A program made the position numbers and the translations under genes. Of a stretch of 64,000 nt of DNA, positions 15,870 through 25,585 are shown in pieces. Numbering within the stretch: the stretch's first letter is position 1; every line of letters starts with the position of its first letter. The stretch lies in NCBI RefSeq assembly GCF_018069865.1, contig NZ_JAGQDG010000001.1, forward strand, positions 682,001 to 746,000, given 5' to 3'. The notes under the pieces were generated by a model, which searched no databases, was not told the origin of the DNA, and saw nothing but the letters and a program-made list of their open reading frames with translations. This stretch comes from Ideonella paludis (GTDB lineage Bacteria > Pseudomonadota > Gammaproteobacteria > Burkholderiales > Burkholderiaceae_C).

Positions 15870-17039
15870 ATGTCCACTCTTGTTGAGTTGCCCAGCGCGC
15901 CTCCGCCGGCCTACCGGGACCGCAAGCGCCCCGCTTGGCTGTTGTCGGTGCTGATGCCCACCACGGCATTGCTGGGCCCGCTGGGCTGGTTCACCACGGG
16001 CGAGGCGGCGTGGCTGTGGCTGCCGCTGGCCTTGAACTACCTGGGCATTGCGCTGATGGACGCGCTGCTGGGCGAAGACCTCTCCAACCCGCCCGAGCAG
16101 GCGGTGCCGCGCCTGGAGGCTGAGCGCTATTACCAATGGGTGACCTGGGCCACGCTGCCGGTGCTGTGGGCCACCATGCTGTGTTGCGCGTGGTTTGTGG
16201 CGCGGCATGAGCTGCCCTGGCATGGCTGGCTGGCCATGGTGTTGACGGGCGGCGCCGTGGGCGGCTATGCCATCAACCTGGCGCATGAGCTGGGCCACAA
16301 GCGCAGCAGCTTTGAGCGCTGGCTGGCCAAGCTGGCCCTGGCGCCTTATGGCTACGGCCACTTCACCATCGAGCACAACCGGGGCCACCACCGCGACGTG
16401 GCCACACCGGCAGACCCGGCCTCGTCACGCATGGGCGAGAGCATTTGGCGCTTTGCGCTGCGCGAGCTGCCCGGCACCGCCCGCCGCGCCTGGGCGCTGG
16501 AGCGCCAGCGGCTGGAGGTGGACGGCTTGGCACTGTGGTCGTGGCACAACCAGATCTTGCAGCCCGCTGCGGTGACGCTGCTGCTGTGGGCTGGCCTGGC
16601 GCTGTGGCTGGGCGTGGGCGTGTGGCCCTACTTGCTGGCCAGCTCGGTGTGGGCCTGGTTTCAGCTGACCAGCGCCAATTATGTGGAGCACTACGGCCTG
16701 CTGCGCCAGACAGACGCGCGGGGCAAGCCCGAGACCTGCAAGCCGCACCACTCTTGGAACAGCAACCATGTGTTCAGCAACTGGGCGCTGTTCCACCTGC
16801 AGCGGCATTCAGACCACCACGCCCACCCGCTGCGGCGCTATCAGTCGCTGCGCGACTTTCCTGATTTGCCGCGCCTGCCCAGCGGCTACTTCGGCATGTT
16901 CTTGCTGGCCTATGTGCCGCCGCTGTGGTTTGCGGTGATGGACCCGCGCCTGCTGGCGGCGGTGGGGCGGGATGCCGGCCGGATCAACTTCTGCCCGCGC
17001 CAGCGTGAGGCGCTGATCGCACGCTACGGTTTGCGTTGA
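15870..17039 (+). CDS. alkB: Alkane 1-monooxygenase
   Basis: A 389-residue integral-membrane di-iron hydroxylase. It has the His boxes HELGHK, EHNRGHHRDV, LQRHSDHHAHP and the extra NYVEHYG, and about six helices. It converts n-alkanes to 1-alkanols using rubredoxin-supplied electrons; no rubredoxin gene is in the window. The ATG at 15870 is chosen over an upstream in-frame start because the family begins just before the first helix. Divergent from an AraC regulator. Confidence 0.93.
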   Translation: MSTLVELPSAPPPAYRDRKRPAWLLSVLMPTTALLGPLGWFTTGEAAWLWLPLALNYLGIALMDALLGEDLSNPPEQAVPRLEAERYYQWVTWATLPVLWATMLCCAWFVARHELPWHGWLAMVLTGGAVGGYAINLAHELGHKRSSFERWLAKLALAPYGYGHFTIEHNRGHHRDVATPADPASSRMGESIWRFALRELPGTARRAWALERQRLEVDGLALWSWHNQILQPAAVTLLLWAGLALWLGVGVWPYLLASSVWAWFQLTSANYVEHYGLLRQTDARGKPETCKPHHSWNSNHVFSNWALFHLQRHSDHHAHPLRRYQSLRDFPDLPRLPSGYFGMFLLAYVPPLWFAVMDPRLLAAVGRDAGRINFCPRQREALIARYGLR

Positions 17040-17048
17040 GCCCAGTGC

Positions 17049-17321
17049 TCAGCGGTAAAACGCTTCGACCGTGCCCTTGAGTTTGACGGTGATGGGCCGG
17101 CCCTTGCGGTCCACCGTCTTGCCCACAGGCACGCGGATCCAGCCCTCAGACAAGCAGTACTCCTCCACGTCAAAGCGCTCTTTGCCGTTGAAGCGGATGC
17201 CGATGTCGTGCTCAAAAATGGCCGCGACATGATGCGGGCTCTTCGGGTCCACTGAGAGGCGGTCGGGCAGGGCGGGCTTGTCGGTGGCGGAGGTGCTGGA
17301 AGCGGCGTTGGCGTCGGTCAT
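17049..17321 (-). CDS. DUF3297 family protein
   Basis: A 90-residue protein with the family-typical ALPDRLSVDPKSPHH, IGIRFNGKERFDVEEYCLSEGWIRVPVG and DRKGRPITVKLKGTVEAFY. Function unknown. It ends facing alkB with a 9-base gap, and starts 31 bases from the stop of yebC, so it is probably co-transcribed with yebC. Confidence 0.9.
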   Translation of the reverse strand: MTDANAASSTSATDKPALPDRLSVDPKSPHHVAAIFEHDIGIRFNGKERFDVEEYCLSEGWIRVPVGKTVDRKGRPITVKLKGTVEAFYR

Positions 17322-17351
17322 GGTGTCGGTGATGAAGAGTCAGAAAGAGGC

Positions 17352-18062
17352 TCAGTCGGCCAGGCCGGCAAAGACGTTTTGCACGTCTTCGTTGGCGTCC
17401 AGCGCGGCCAAAAAGGTTTCCACCTCGTCGAGCTGCTCGGCCGTGAGGCTGCTCGCGGCAACGGGGTTCTTGGGCTTGTAGCCCAGTTTGGCAGACAGCA
17501 CGGTGAAGCCTTGCGCGGGCAGGGCGCGGCTCACCAGGTCGAGGTCGGTCGGGTCGGTCAGGAACAGCGTGGCGCCGTCTTCGCCGGGCTCCAGGTCTTG
17601 CGCACCAGCTTCAATAGCGGCCATCTCGGCGTCGGCGCCCGTGGCGCTGGGCTCGGCTTCGATCAGGCCCAGGTGGTCAAAGTCCCAGGCCACCGAGCCC
17701 GAGGTGCCCAGTTGCCCCTTGCGGAACAGCACCCGCATGTCAGACGCCGCGCGGTTGACGTTGTCGGTCAGGCACTCCACCATCACCGGCACGCGGTGCG
17801 GCGCAAAGCCTTCGTAGAGCGCGTATTCAAAGTGCACGGTCTCGCCGGTCAGGCCCGCGCCCTTTTTGATGGCGCGATCCAGCGTGTCCTTGGGCATGGA
17901 GACCTTGCGGGCCTGCTCCACCACCAGGCGCAAGCGCGCATTCGCCGCCGGGTCCGCCCCATGGCGCGCGGCCATCATGATGTCTTTGGCCAGCTTGCCG
18001 AACAGCCGCCCTTTGGCATTGGCCGCCAGGTCTTTATGCTTTGCTTTCCATTGCGCGCCCAT
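17352..18062 (-). CDS. YebC/PmpR (TACO1) family protein
   Basis: A 236-residue protein beginning [28 protein letters not shown]. It has [35 protein letters not shown] and the acidic C-terminal [11 protein letters not shown]. The family acts in transcription regulation and in translation of difficult proline stretches. The slightly divergent N-terminus suggests the YeeN-like subgroup rather than the principal YebC. Confidence 0.9.
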   Translation of the reverse strand: MGAQWKAKHKDLAANAKGRLFGKLAKDIMMAARHGADPAANARLRLVVEQARKVSMPKDTLDRAIKKGAGLTGETVHFEYALYEGFAPHRVPVMVECLTDNVNRAASDMRVLFRKGQLGTSGSVAWDFDHLGLIEAEPSATGADAEMAAIEAGAQDLEPGEDGATLFLTDPTDLDLVSRALPAQGFTVLSAKLGYKPKNPVAASSLTAEQLDEVETFLAALDANEDVQNVFAGLAD

Positions 18063-18275
18063 CGCTCGCTCCTATCTATCGTGTGTGCTGGTGCAGAGAG
18101 TGCCAGTCAGGCCGGGGTCCAAGGCCCCTGGCATGTGGCGGGCGGTGGTGGCGTCAAAGAGCGAGGATTTTAGGGGAGACCCTGTGGTCTGAGGCGCTCC
18201 GGGCGTCCACGGCTCAAGCTCGCCGCAAAATGGGCCGAAAACCGAACACCCACCCCACCACTTCGGGGCCCCGCC

Positions 18276-19064
18276 ATGTGCCGTCTTGCCGCCTACCTCG
18301 GTGAGCCGCTCTTCCTGGAAGAGCTGATCGCCAAACCCCGCCACTCGCTGATGCGGCAGTCGCTGCGCGCCGAGGAGGCCAAGATCGTCACCAACGGCGA
18401 CGGCTTTGGCATAGGCTGGTATGGCGAGCGTGAGCAGCCCGGCGTCTACCGCGAGGTGATGCCCGCCTGGAGCGACGACAACCTGCTGGCGCTCTCGCAA
18501 ACCCTCTCGTCACGCCTGTTCTTTGCCCATGTGCGCGCCGCCACCGCAGGCGGCATTGCCCGGCAAAACTGCCACCCCTTCCGCTGGGGCCGCTACCTCT
18601 TCATGCACAACGGCCAGATTGGCGGCTACCCGCTGCTGCGCCGCAGCCTGGAAGCCCAACTGCCCGACGAGTTGTATGGCGAGCGGCGCGGTGGCACCGA
18701 TTCTGAGCTGCTGTTCTTGCTGATGCTGGCGCGCATGCAAGCGGGCACCCCGGCGCAGGACGCGGTGCTGCAGGTCCTGGATGAGACCCTGGCCTTGATG
18801 CGCGAGCGCAGCATCACCGCCCCGCTGCGCTTTGCCGCCGTGCTGGCCGACGGCGAGCGCCTGCACGCCTTTCGCATCGCCAGCGACGCCCAACCCCCCA
18901 CGCTTTATCTGCGCCGCTGCGAGACCGGCACCATCATCGCCAGCGAGCCGCTGTGCGAGGACGAGCCCGGCTGGCAAATGCTGCCCGATGGCGCGGTGGT
19001 GACGGTGGAGGCCGGTGCGGCGGGGGTGCAGATGCGGCGGCATGAGGTGGGTGTGACGGTGTGA
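18276..19064 (+). CDS. Class II glutamine amidotransferase (YafJ-like)
   Basis: A 262-residue Ntn-type amidotransferase. Cys2 (MCRLAAYLG) is the N-terminal nucleophile after Met removal. FFAHVRAATAG and CHPFRWGRYLFMHNGQIGGY are the glutamine-binding signatures. There is no synthase domain, so the ammonia acceptor is unknown (YafJ/EgtC-type). Divergent from yebC across about 210 bases. Confidence 0.9.
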   Translation: MCRLAAYLGEPLFLEELIAKPRHSLMRQSLRAEEAKIVTNGDGFGIGWYGEREQPGVYREVMPAWSDDNLLALSQTLSSRLFFAHVRAATAGGIARQNCHPFRWGRYLFMHNGQIGGYPLLRRSLEAQLPDELYGERRGGTDSELLFLLMLARMQAGTPAQDAVLQVLDETLALMRERSITAPLRFAAVLADGERLHAFRIASDAQPPTLYLRRCETGTIIASEPLCEDEPGWQMLPDGAVVTVEAGAAGVQMRRHEVGVTV

Positions 19065-19089
19065 GCGCGGGGCGCTGCCTGCGTTGCCC

Positions 19090-19629
19090 TCAGCCCAGCG
19101 CCCGCCACATATGCACCTTGGCCCGGTAGTCGCTGCCCGTCCAGATGGCCATCGGCTCGATGCCAAAGATTTGGAAGCCACAAGCCTCATACAAAGCCAT
19201 GGCCGGCGCATTGCCCTCGGTCACCGTCAACGTCACCAGCTTCACCCCGGGCCTCGCCTGAGCGGCGTCCAGCGCGGCTGCCATCAGCGCCCGCCCCGCG
19301 CCGCTACCCCGAGCCGGCTCGCTGACAAACATGCCGATCACATGCGCCTTGTGCCGTGTCTTGGGCTTGGCGGCAAATTCAATCGTCACCGTGCCCACCA
19401 GCGCGTCCCCCACAAACGCCCCAAAGCCGATGCTCAGCCCCGACGGGTCAGCGATGCGCCGCAACCACCAGGCCTCGGGCTCTTGCGCACGCTCTTCCGG
19501 TGTCGAGGTGAAGGCGTCGGGCGCCGAGGCATAGGCGTGCAGCATCAGGCTGCGGTAGGGGTGGAGGTCGGCGGGCTGCAGGGGGCGGACGAGCAGGCGA
19601 GCGGCGGCGGTGTGGGGGGCTTGAGTCAC
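19090..19629 (-). CDS. GNAT family N-acetyltransferase
   Basis: A 179-residue protein. The acetyl-CoA site is HVIGMFVSEPARGSGAGRALM, with a C-terminal GNAPAMALYEACGF typical of the fold. The GTG at 19629 (VTQAPHTAAARLLVRPL) is preferred since the longer frame begins in the promoter of the neighbouring operon. Acceptor unknown. Confidence 0.88.
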   Translation of the reverse strand: MTQAPHTAAARLLVRPLQPADLHPYRSLMLHAYASAPDAFTSTPEERAQEPEAWWLRRIADPSGLSIGFGAFVGDALVGTVTIEFAAKPKTRHKAHVIGMFVSEPARGSGAGRALMAAALDAAQARPGVKLVTLTVTEGNAPAMALYEACGFQIFGIEPMAIWTGSDYRAKVHMWRALG

Positions 19630-19745
19630 GGCAATCCTGCCAGGGGACAGGCTCAGGGGGTTTGGATGGATTCTGCTGCAGGACCACCGGGGCTCGCCGC
19701 GCTTTGGCTTGTCTGCCCGGAACCCCGTACAAACCCCCAAATTAC

Positions 19746-19757
19746 TTTAGAACTAAA
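19746..19757. promoter_or_regulatory. Candidate MarR operator of the aminobenzoate operon
   Basis: TTTAG and CTAAA form a perfect inverted repeat around AA in a short AT-rich island 75 bases upstream of the monooxygenase start. A MarR gene lies inside the operon, making this a plausible operator. Based only on symmetry and position. Confidence 0.4.
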
Positions 19758-19830
19758 CCTTTTACATTGCAGCTATTGCGCTGCCTGAGCCCGCGTTGTG
19801 TGGGTGGGGTGGCGCCTGGACGGAGGCTGC

Positions 19831-22206
19831 ATGAAGATCGTCTGCATTGGCGGGGGCCCGGCGGGGCTGTACTTTGGGCTGTTGATGAAAAAGCTCAACC
19901 CGGCCCACGACATCACCGTAGTGGAGCGCAACAAGCCCTATGACACCTTTGGGTGGGGCGTGGTGTTCTCGGACGCCACCATGGACAACATGCGGGTGTG
20001 GGACCCAAGCTCGGCGGCCGAGATCCAGCAGGCGTTTAACCACTGGGACGACATCGAGACCCACATCAAGGGCGAGGTCATCCGCTCGGGCGGCCATGGC
20101 TTTGTGGGCATTGGGCGCAAAAAGCTGCTGAACATCTTGCAGGCCCGCTGCGAGGCGCTGGGCGTGAAGCTGGTGTTCGAGGCCGATGTGCAGTCGGACG
20201 AGGACTTCCCCGACGCCGACCTGATCATTGCCAGCGACGGCATCAATTCGCGCATTCGTGGCCGCTATGAGGCGGTGTTCAAGCCCGACATCGTCACCCG
20301 GCCCAACCGCTACATCTGGCTGGGCACCAAGCGCCTGTACGACGCCTTCACCTTCTTGTTCGAGAAGACCGAGCACGGCTGGTTCCAGGCCCATATCTAC
20401 AAGTTTGACGAGACCACCTCGACCTTCATCGTCGAGTGCCCCGAGCAGGTGTGGCAGGCCCATGGGCTGGACCAAGCCGACCAGGCCCAGAGCATTGCCT
20501 TTTGCGAAAAGCTCTTTGCGCAAAACCTGCAAGGCCATGCGCTGATGACCAATGCGCGCCACCTGCGCGGCTCGGCTTGGCTGAACTTTCAGCGGGTCAA
20601 GTGCGCGCAGTGGTCGCACTTCAACGGCCGCTCGCACGTGGTGCTGATGGGCGATGCGGTGCACACCGCCCACTTCGCGATTGGCTCGGGCACCAAGCTG
20701 GCGATTGAAGACGCGATTGAGCTGACCCGGCAGTTCAAGGAGTTGGGGGACGCGCCCGCGCAAATCCCCGAAGTGCTGGCCCGCTACCAAGCCCTGCGCG
20801 CGGTGGACGTGCTGCGCCTGCAAAACGCCGCCTGGAATGCGATGGAGTGGTTCGAGGCTTGCGGCGAACGCTATTGCGACCAGTTGCCGCCGCCGCAGTT
20901 GGTTTATTCCATGCTGACCCGCAGCCAGCGCATCAGCCACGAGAACCTGCGCTTGCGCGACAAGGCCTGGCTGGAAGGCTATGAGCGCTGGTTTGCGGCG
21001 CAAGCGGGGCTGGATGTCCCGCAAGCCGTGCCCCCCATGTTTACGCCGTATACCTTGCGAGGCACCACGTTGAAAAACCGCGTGATGGTCTCACCCATGG
21101 CCCAGTACTCGGCCGTGGACGGCGTCGTGGGCGACTACCACCTGGTGCACCTGGGCGCGCGCGCCCTGGGCGGCGCCGGGCTGGTAATGGTGGAGATGAC
21201 GGCCCCGAATGCAGAAGGCCGCATCACGCCCGGCTGCCCTGGGCTTTGGAACGACGCACAGCAAGCTGCCTTCACCCGCATCGTGCGCTGGGTGCACCAG
21301 CACAGCAGCGCCAAGATCGCGCTGCAACTGGGCCACGCCGGCCCCAAGGGCTCGACCTGCGCGCCCTGGCAGGGCGGCGGCATGGACCAGGCCCTGCCGG
21401 CGGGCGGGCCAGACGCCAACTGGCCGCTGCTGGCGGCGTCCGCCCTGCCTTACCTACCCGACGGTCAAGTCCCCCGCGCGATGACGCGCACCGACATGGA
21501 CGCGGTGCGCGACGCACTGGTGGCCAGCACCCGCCGCGCGGCCGAGTGCGGCTTTGACTGGCTGGAGCTGCACTGCGCCCACGGCTATCTGCTGTCCAGC
21601 TTTATCTCGCCGCTGACCAACCGCCGCGAGGACGACTACGGCGGCTCACTAGAGAGACGCCTGCGCTACCCACTGGAGGTGCTGCGTGCGGTGCGTGCGG
21701 CCTGGCCGGCGCACCTGCCGCTGTCGGTGCGCATTTCAGCGCACGATTGGGTGGAAGGCGGCATCACGCCCGATGATGCGGTGGCCATGGCCCGCGCCTT
21801 CAAGGCGGCCGGCGCCGACATGATCGACGTGTCTTCCGGCCAGGTCAGCCCCGCGCAAAAGCCGGTCTATGGCCGCATGTACCAAACGCCGTTTGCCGAC
21901 CGCGTGCGCCAAGAGGCGGGCATTGCCACCATCGCGGTGGGCGCCATCAGCGAGGCCGACCATGTCAACAGCATCATCGCCGCCGGCCGGGCCGACCTCT
22001 GCGCCGTGGCCCGCCCGCACCTGGCCAACCCGGCCTGGACGTTGACCGAAGCCGCCAAGATTGGCTACACACCGGTGGAGTGGCCACGCGCTTATGTGTC
22101 GGGCAAGTCGCAGATGGAAAGCCTGTTCGCCCGCGAGAAGGCGCAAGCGGCTGCCGTGCCGGGCTTGAGTGCAGCCGAGCAGGCCAACCGCGCGGCGGGG
22201 CTGTGA
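19831..22206 (+). CDS. 2-aminobenzoyl-CoA monooxygenase/reductase (two-domain flavoprotein)
   Basis: A 791-residue fusion. Residues 1-400 form an FAD aromatic hydroxylase ([47 protein letters not shown]). Residues 410-780 form an Old-Yellow-Enzyme-type reductase ([35 protein letters not shown]). In Azoarcus evansii this enzyme hydroxylates and then reduces the ring of 2-aminobenzoyl-CoA. Automated labels also call it salicylyl-CoA 5-hydroxylase. The flanking CoA ligase supports the aminobenzoate role. ATG at 19831 has GGAGG upstream. Confidence 0.9.
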   Translation: MKIVCIGGGPAGLYFGLLMKKLNPAHDITVVERNKPYDTFGWGVVFSDATMDNMRVWDPSSAAEIQQAFNHWDDIETHIKGEVIRSGGHGFVGIGRKKLLNILQARCEALGVKLVFEADVQSDEDFPDADLIIASDGINSRIRGRYEAVFKPDIVTRPNRYIWLGTKRLYDAFTFLFEKTEHGWFQAHIYKFDETTSTFIVECPEQVWQAHGLDQADQAQSIAFCEKLFAQNLQGHALMTNARHLRGSAWLNFQRVKCAQWSHFNGRSHVVLMGDAVHTAHFAIGSGTKLAIEDAIELTRQFKELGDAPAQIPEVLARYQALRAVDVLRLQNAAWNAMEWFEACGERYCDQLPPPQLVYSMLTRSQRISHENLRLRDKAWLEGYERWFAAQAGLDVPQAVPPMFTPYTLRGTTLKNRVMVSPMAQYSAVDGVVGDYHLVHLGARALGGAGLVMVEMTAPNAEGRITPGCPGLWNDAQQAAFTRIVRWVHQHSSAKIALQLGHAGPKGSTCAPWQGGGMDQALPAGGPDANWPLLAASALPYLPDGQVPRAMTRTDMDAVRDALVASTRRAAECGFDWLELHCAHGYLLSSFISPLTNRREDDYGGSLERRLRYPLEVLRAVRAAWPAHLPLSVRISAHDWVEGGITPDDAVAMARAFKAAGADMIDVSSGQVSPAQKPVYGRMYQTPFADRVRQEAGIATIAVGAISEADHVNSIIAAGRADLCAVARPHLANPAWTLTEAAKIGYTPVEWPRAYVSGKSQMESLFAREKAQAAAVPGLSAAEQANRAAGL

Positions 22207-22207
22207 G

Positions 22208-22978
22208 ATGGGCGCCCACCGACATGCCCTGATCACCGGCGCCAGCCGGGGCATTGGCGCCGCCATTGCGCAAGCCTTGGCTGCACAAGGCTACAGCTTG
22301 ACCTTAGTCGGTCGAAACGAGGCCGGCTTGCAGGCCTTGCAGGCGCAATTGCCCAACCCGCAAGCCCACGGCTGGGCTGTGGCCGATGTGGCAGATGAAG
22401 CGGCGGTGGCCGCCGCGTTTGCGAAAGCCCGCAGCGAGCGCGGCGAGGTGGCGGTGTTGGTGAACAACGCAGGCCAAGCCGAGAGCGCACCGCTGGGCAA
22501 AACCAGCATGGCGCTGTGGCAGCAGATGCTGGCTGTCAACCTGACGGGCACGTTCTTGTGCACGCGCGAGGCCCTGCCCGCGATGCAGGCCGCCGGCTGG
22601 GGCCGCATCATCAATGTGGCCAGCACCGCGGCCCAGCGCGGCTATGCCTATGTGGCGGCCTATGCAGCGGCCAAGCACGGCGTGCTGGGGCTGACGCGCT
22701 CGGTGGCGCTGGAAGTAGCGCGCAAGGGCATCACCGTGAATGCGGTGTGCCCCGGCTACACCGAGACCGACCTGCTGCGCGAAAGCATTGCCAATGTGGT
22801 GGCCAAGACCGGCCGCAGCTCGGCGCAAGCCCGCGCCGAGTTTGCCAAGAGCAACCCGCAGCAGCGCCTGGTGCAGCCCGAAGACGTGGCCACCATGGTG
22901 GCCTGGCTAGCCAGCGACGCGGCCGTGGCCATCACCGGCCAGGCCTTGTCCGTCAGCGGTGGCGAGGTGATGGCATGA
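22208..22978 (+). CDS. SDR family dehydrogenase, aminobenzoyl-CoA pathway
   Basis: A 256-residue protein with TGASRGIG, NNAG and the catalytic Tyr and Lys in YAAAKHGVLGL. It begins one base after the monooxygenase stop, within the operon. It probably oxidises a 3-hydroxyacyl-CoA after ring opening (beta-oxidation step); the exact substrate is inferred from context. Confidence 0.88.
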   Translation: MGAHRHALITGASRGIGAAIAQALAAQGYSLTLVGRNEAGLQALQAQLPNPQAHGWAVADVADEAAVAAAFAKARSERGEVAVLVNNAGQAESAPLGKTSMALWQQMLAVNLTGTFLCTREALPAMQAAGWGRIINVASTAAQRGYAYVAAYAAAKHGVLGLTRSVALEVARKGITVNAVCPGYTETDLLRESIANVVAKTGRSSAQARAEFAKSNPQQRLVQPEDVATMVAWLASDAAVAITGQALSVSGGEVMA

Positions 22979-23484
22979 GCACCGCCAAAAAGCCCGCCGC
23001 CCCACCGGGCACCGGCCTGGAAGCCCGCGTGGTAGCCAGCGACCATGCAGCGCTGAAGCTGTGGCTGCGCCTGCTGTCCTGCACGCGCGAGATTGAAGGC
23101 GAGATCCGCAGCCGCTTGCGCGAGCAGCACGGCGTGTCGCTGGCCCGCTTTGACTACCTGGCCCAATTGCACCGCCGCCCCGAGGGCCTGCGCATGCGCG
23201 AGCTCTCTAAAGCGCTGATGGTGACGGGCGGCAATGTGACCGGCCTGACCGACGAGCTGGAGCGCGAAGGCCTGGTCACTCGCCTGGCCGATGCGGCCGA
23301 CCGCCGCGTGTGGGTGGTGCGCCTGACGCCCGAAGGCCAGCGCAGCTTTGAGGCCATGGCGGCCGAGCACGAGGGCTGGATCGTCGAGCTGTTTGCGGGC
23401 TTATCAGCCCAGGAGCTGCGGCAGATGTACGGCCTGCTGGGCACGCTGCGCCAGCACCTTCAAGATAACGACTCTATTGAGTAG
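22975..23484 (+). CDS. MarR family transcriptional regulator
   Basis: A 169-residue winged-helix protein: [29 protein letters not shown] is the HTH and [16 protein letters not shown] the wing. It overlaps the SDR stop by four bases. Probably represses this operon until a pathway CoA thioester or aminobenzoate binds, acting at the palindrome near 19750. Confidence 0.88.
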   Translation: MSTAKKPAAPPGTGLEARVVASDHAALKLWLRLLSCTREIEGEIRSRLREQHGVSLARFDYLAQLHRRPEGLRMRELSKALMVTGGNVTGLTDELEREGLVTRLADAADRRVWVVRLTPEGQRSFEAMAAEHEGWIVELFAGLSAQELRQMYGLLGTLRQHLQDNDSIE

Positions 23485-23494
23485 GCGAGAAACC

Positions 23495-24364
23495 ATGTCA
23501 GACACCTCTTCACCCCACGCCCCTCACCTCGCTCAGCTGCAAGAGGGCAACCGCCGCCCCATGGCCGCTTATCAAGCCCAACACTTTGCGGTGAGCTGCC
23601 AAGACGGCGTGGCCACCGTGGTGCTGAACCGCCCGGAGCGCAAGAACCCGCTGACCTTTGCCTCCTATGCCGAGCTGCGGGATTACTTCCGCGCGCTCAG
23701 CCTTGCGCCGGATGTGCATGCGGTGGTGGTCACCGGCGCGGGGGGCAACTTTTGCTCGGGCGGTGATGTGCACGAGATCATTGGCCCGCTGCTGCAGCTG
23801 CCCACCCATGAGCTGCTGATGTTCACCCGCATGACGGGCGATTTGGTCAAGGCCATGCGGGCCTGCCCGCAGCCCATTGTGGCGGCGGTGGACGGTGTGT
23901 GCGCCGGGGCTGGCGCCATCATCGCCATGAGCGCCGACCTGCGCTTGGGCACCGCCCGCAGCAAGACGGCCTTCTTGTTCAACCGCGTGGGCCTGGCCGG
24001 TTGCGACATGGGCGCCTGCGCCATCTTGCCGCGTCTCATCGGCCAGGGCCGGGCGTCAGAGCTGCTCTACACCGGCCGTGCGCTCAAGGGTGAGGAAGGC
24101 GAGCGTTGGGGCTTCTTCAACCGCTTGGTGGAGCCAGAAGGCCTGCTGGCCGAGGCTCAAGCCTTGGCCCAGAGTGTGGTGGCCGGGCCGACCTTTGCGA
24201 ACGGCATCACCAAGACCATGCTGCATCAAGAGTGGGCGATGACGATTGAGCAGGCCATTGAGGCCGAGGCGCAAGCCCAGGCCCTGTGCATGCTGACCCA
24301 AGACTTCCGCCGTGCGTATGAGGCTTTTGTGGCCAAGCAAGCGCCCATCTTCCAAGGAAACTGA
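23495..24364 (+). CDS. Enoyl-CoA hydratase/isomerase family protein
   Basis: A 289-residue crotonase-fold protein. [14 protein letters not shown] forms the first half of the oxyanion hole and [23 protein letters not shown] the second. The N-terminal 30 residues are an extra extension. Located inside the aminobenzoyl-CoA operon; likely hydrates or hydrolyses the ring-derived enoyl-CoA. Confidence 0.9.
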   Translation: MSDTSSPHAPHLAQLQEGNRRPMAAYQAQHFAVSCQDGVATVVLNRPERKNPLTFASYAELRDYFRALSLAPDVHAVVVTGAGGNFCSGGDVHEIIGPLLQLPTHELLMFTRMTGDLVKAMRACPQPIVAAVDGVCAGAGAIIAMSADLRLGTARSKTAFLFNRVGLAGCDMGACAILPRLIGQGRASELLYTGRALKGEEGERWGFFNRLVEPEGLLAEAQALAQSVVAGPTFANGITKTMLHQEWAMTIEQAIEAEAQAQALCMLTQDFRRAYEAFVAKQAPIFQGN

Positions 24365-24367
24365 GCC

Positions 24368-25582
24368 ATGAGCCACCCTGGGTTGCAGCATCTGGACTGG
24401 CCTTTTTTTGAGGCCCGGCATGGCGAATTGGCTAACGCTCTCGATCAGTGGGCCGCAGAAACCTTGCCCTCGCTGCCGCATGAAGACATGGCCCTGGGTG
24501 CGCGGGCGGCCGATGCGGCCTGCCGCGCCCGCGTCAAAGCGCTGGGCCAAGCCGGCTGGCTGCGCCATGCCGTGGGCGGCACGGCCTGGGGTGGGGCGGC
24601 AGAGACCATAGACACCCGCAGCATCTGCCTGCTGCGCGAGACCCTGGCCCGCCACGACGGCCTGGCCGACTTTGCGTTTGCCATGCAGGGCTTGGGCTCG
24701 GGCGCCATCAGCCTAGCCGGGGATGACGCGCAAAAAGCCCGCTGGCTGCCAGCGGTGGCGCGGGGCGAAGCCCTGGCGGCCTTTGCACTGTCTGAGCCCG
24801 ACGCCGGCTCGGATGTGGCCGCCATGCAGTGCGCGGCCCGGGTCGAGGGCGACACGGTGGTGATCAATGGCGAGAAGACCTGGATCTCCAACGGCGGCAT
24901 TGCCGATTTTTATGTGGTGTTTGCGCGCACGGGTGAGGCCCCCGGCGAGTCAACGAAGAGCGAGCCCCAGCGGGGCTCGCGGGGCATCTCCGCCTTTGTG
25001 GTGGAGGCGGGCACCCCCGGCTTTGAGGTGGCTGAGCGCATCGCCGTGATCGCGCCGCACCCGCTGGCGCGGCTGTGCTTCAGCGACTGCCGCATCCCTC
25101 TGAGCCACCGCATTGGCGGCGCGGGTGAGGGCTTCAAAGTGGCCATGCGCACGCTGGATGTGTTCCGCACCTCGGTGGCCGCCGCCGCCCTGGGATTTGG
25201 CCGCCGCGCGCTGCAAGAAGGGCTGCACCGCGCCAAGACCCGGCCCATGTTTGGCGGCGTGCTGGCCGACTATCAGCTGACCCAAGCCAAGCTGGCCGAC
25301 ATGGCCACCACGCTGGACGGCGCGGCCCTGCTGACCTACCGCGCGGCTTGGCTGCGCGACTGCGGCAAGACCGTCACCAAAGAAGCGGCCATGGCCAAGA
25401 TGGCGGCCACCGAAGGGGCGCAGCAGGTGATTGACGCGGCGGTTCAGCTTTGGGGTGGGCGTGGCGTGGTCAGCGACGAGCCCGTCGAGCGGCTCTACCG
25501 CGAGATCCGTGCCCTGCGCATTTACGAAGGGGCGACTGAAGTGCAAAAGCTCATCATCGCCCGCGAACTGTTGAAGGAGTGA
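24368..25582 (+). CDS. Acyl-CoA dehydrogenase family protein
   Basis: A 404-residue flavoprotein. It has [15 protein letters not shown] (FAD/substrate loop), [34 protein letters not shown], and the catalytic Glu in IYEGATEVQ. It starts three bases after the hydratase stop. Oxidises an acyl-CoA intermediate, passing electrons to ETF. Confidence 0.92.
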   Translation: MSHPGLQHLDWPFFEARHGELANALDQWAAETLPSLPHEDMALGARAADAACRARVKALGQAGWLRHAVGGTAWGGAAETIDTRSICLLRETLARHDGLADFAFAMQGLGSGAISLAGDDAQKARWLPAVARGEALAAFALSEPDAGSDVAAMQCAARVEGDTVVINGEKTWISNGGIADFYVVFARTGEAPGESTKSEPQRGSRGISAFVVEAGTPGFEVAERIAVIAPHPLARLCFSDCRIPLSHRIGGAGEGFKVAMRTLDVFRTSVAAAALGFGRRALQEGLHRAKTRPMFGGVLADYQLTQAKLADMATTLDGAALLTYRAAWLRDCGKTVTKEAAMAKMAATEGAQQVIDAAVQLWGGRGVVSDEPVERLYREIRALRIYEGATEVQKLIIARELLKE

Positions 25583-25585
25583 CCT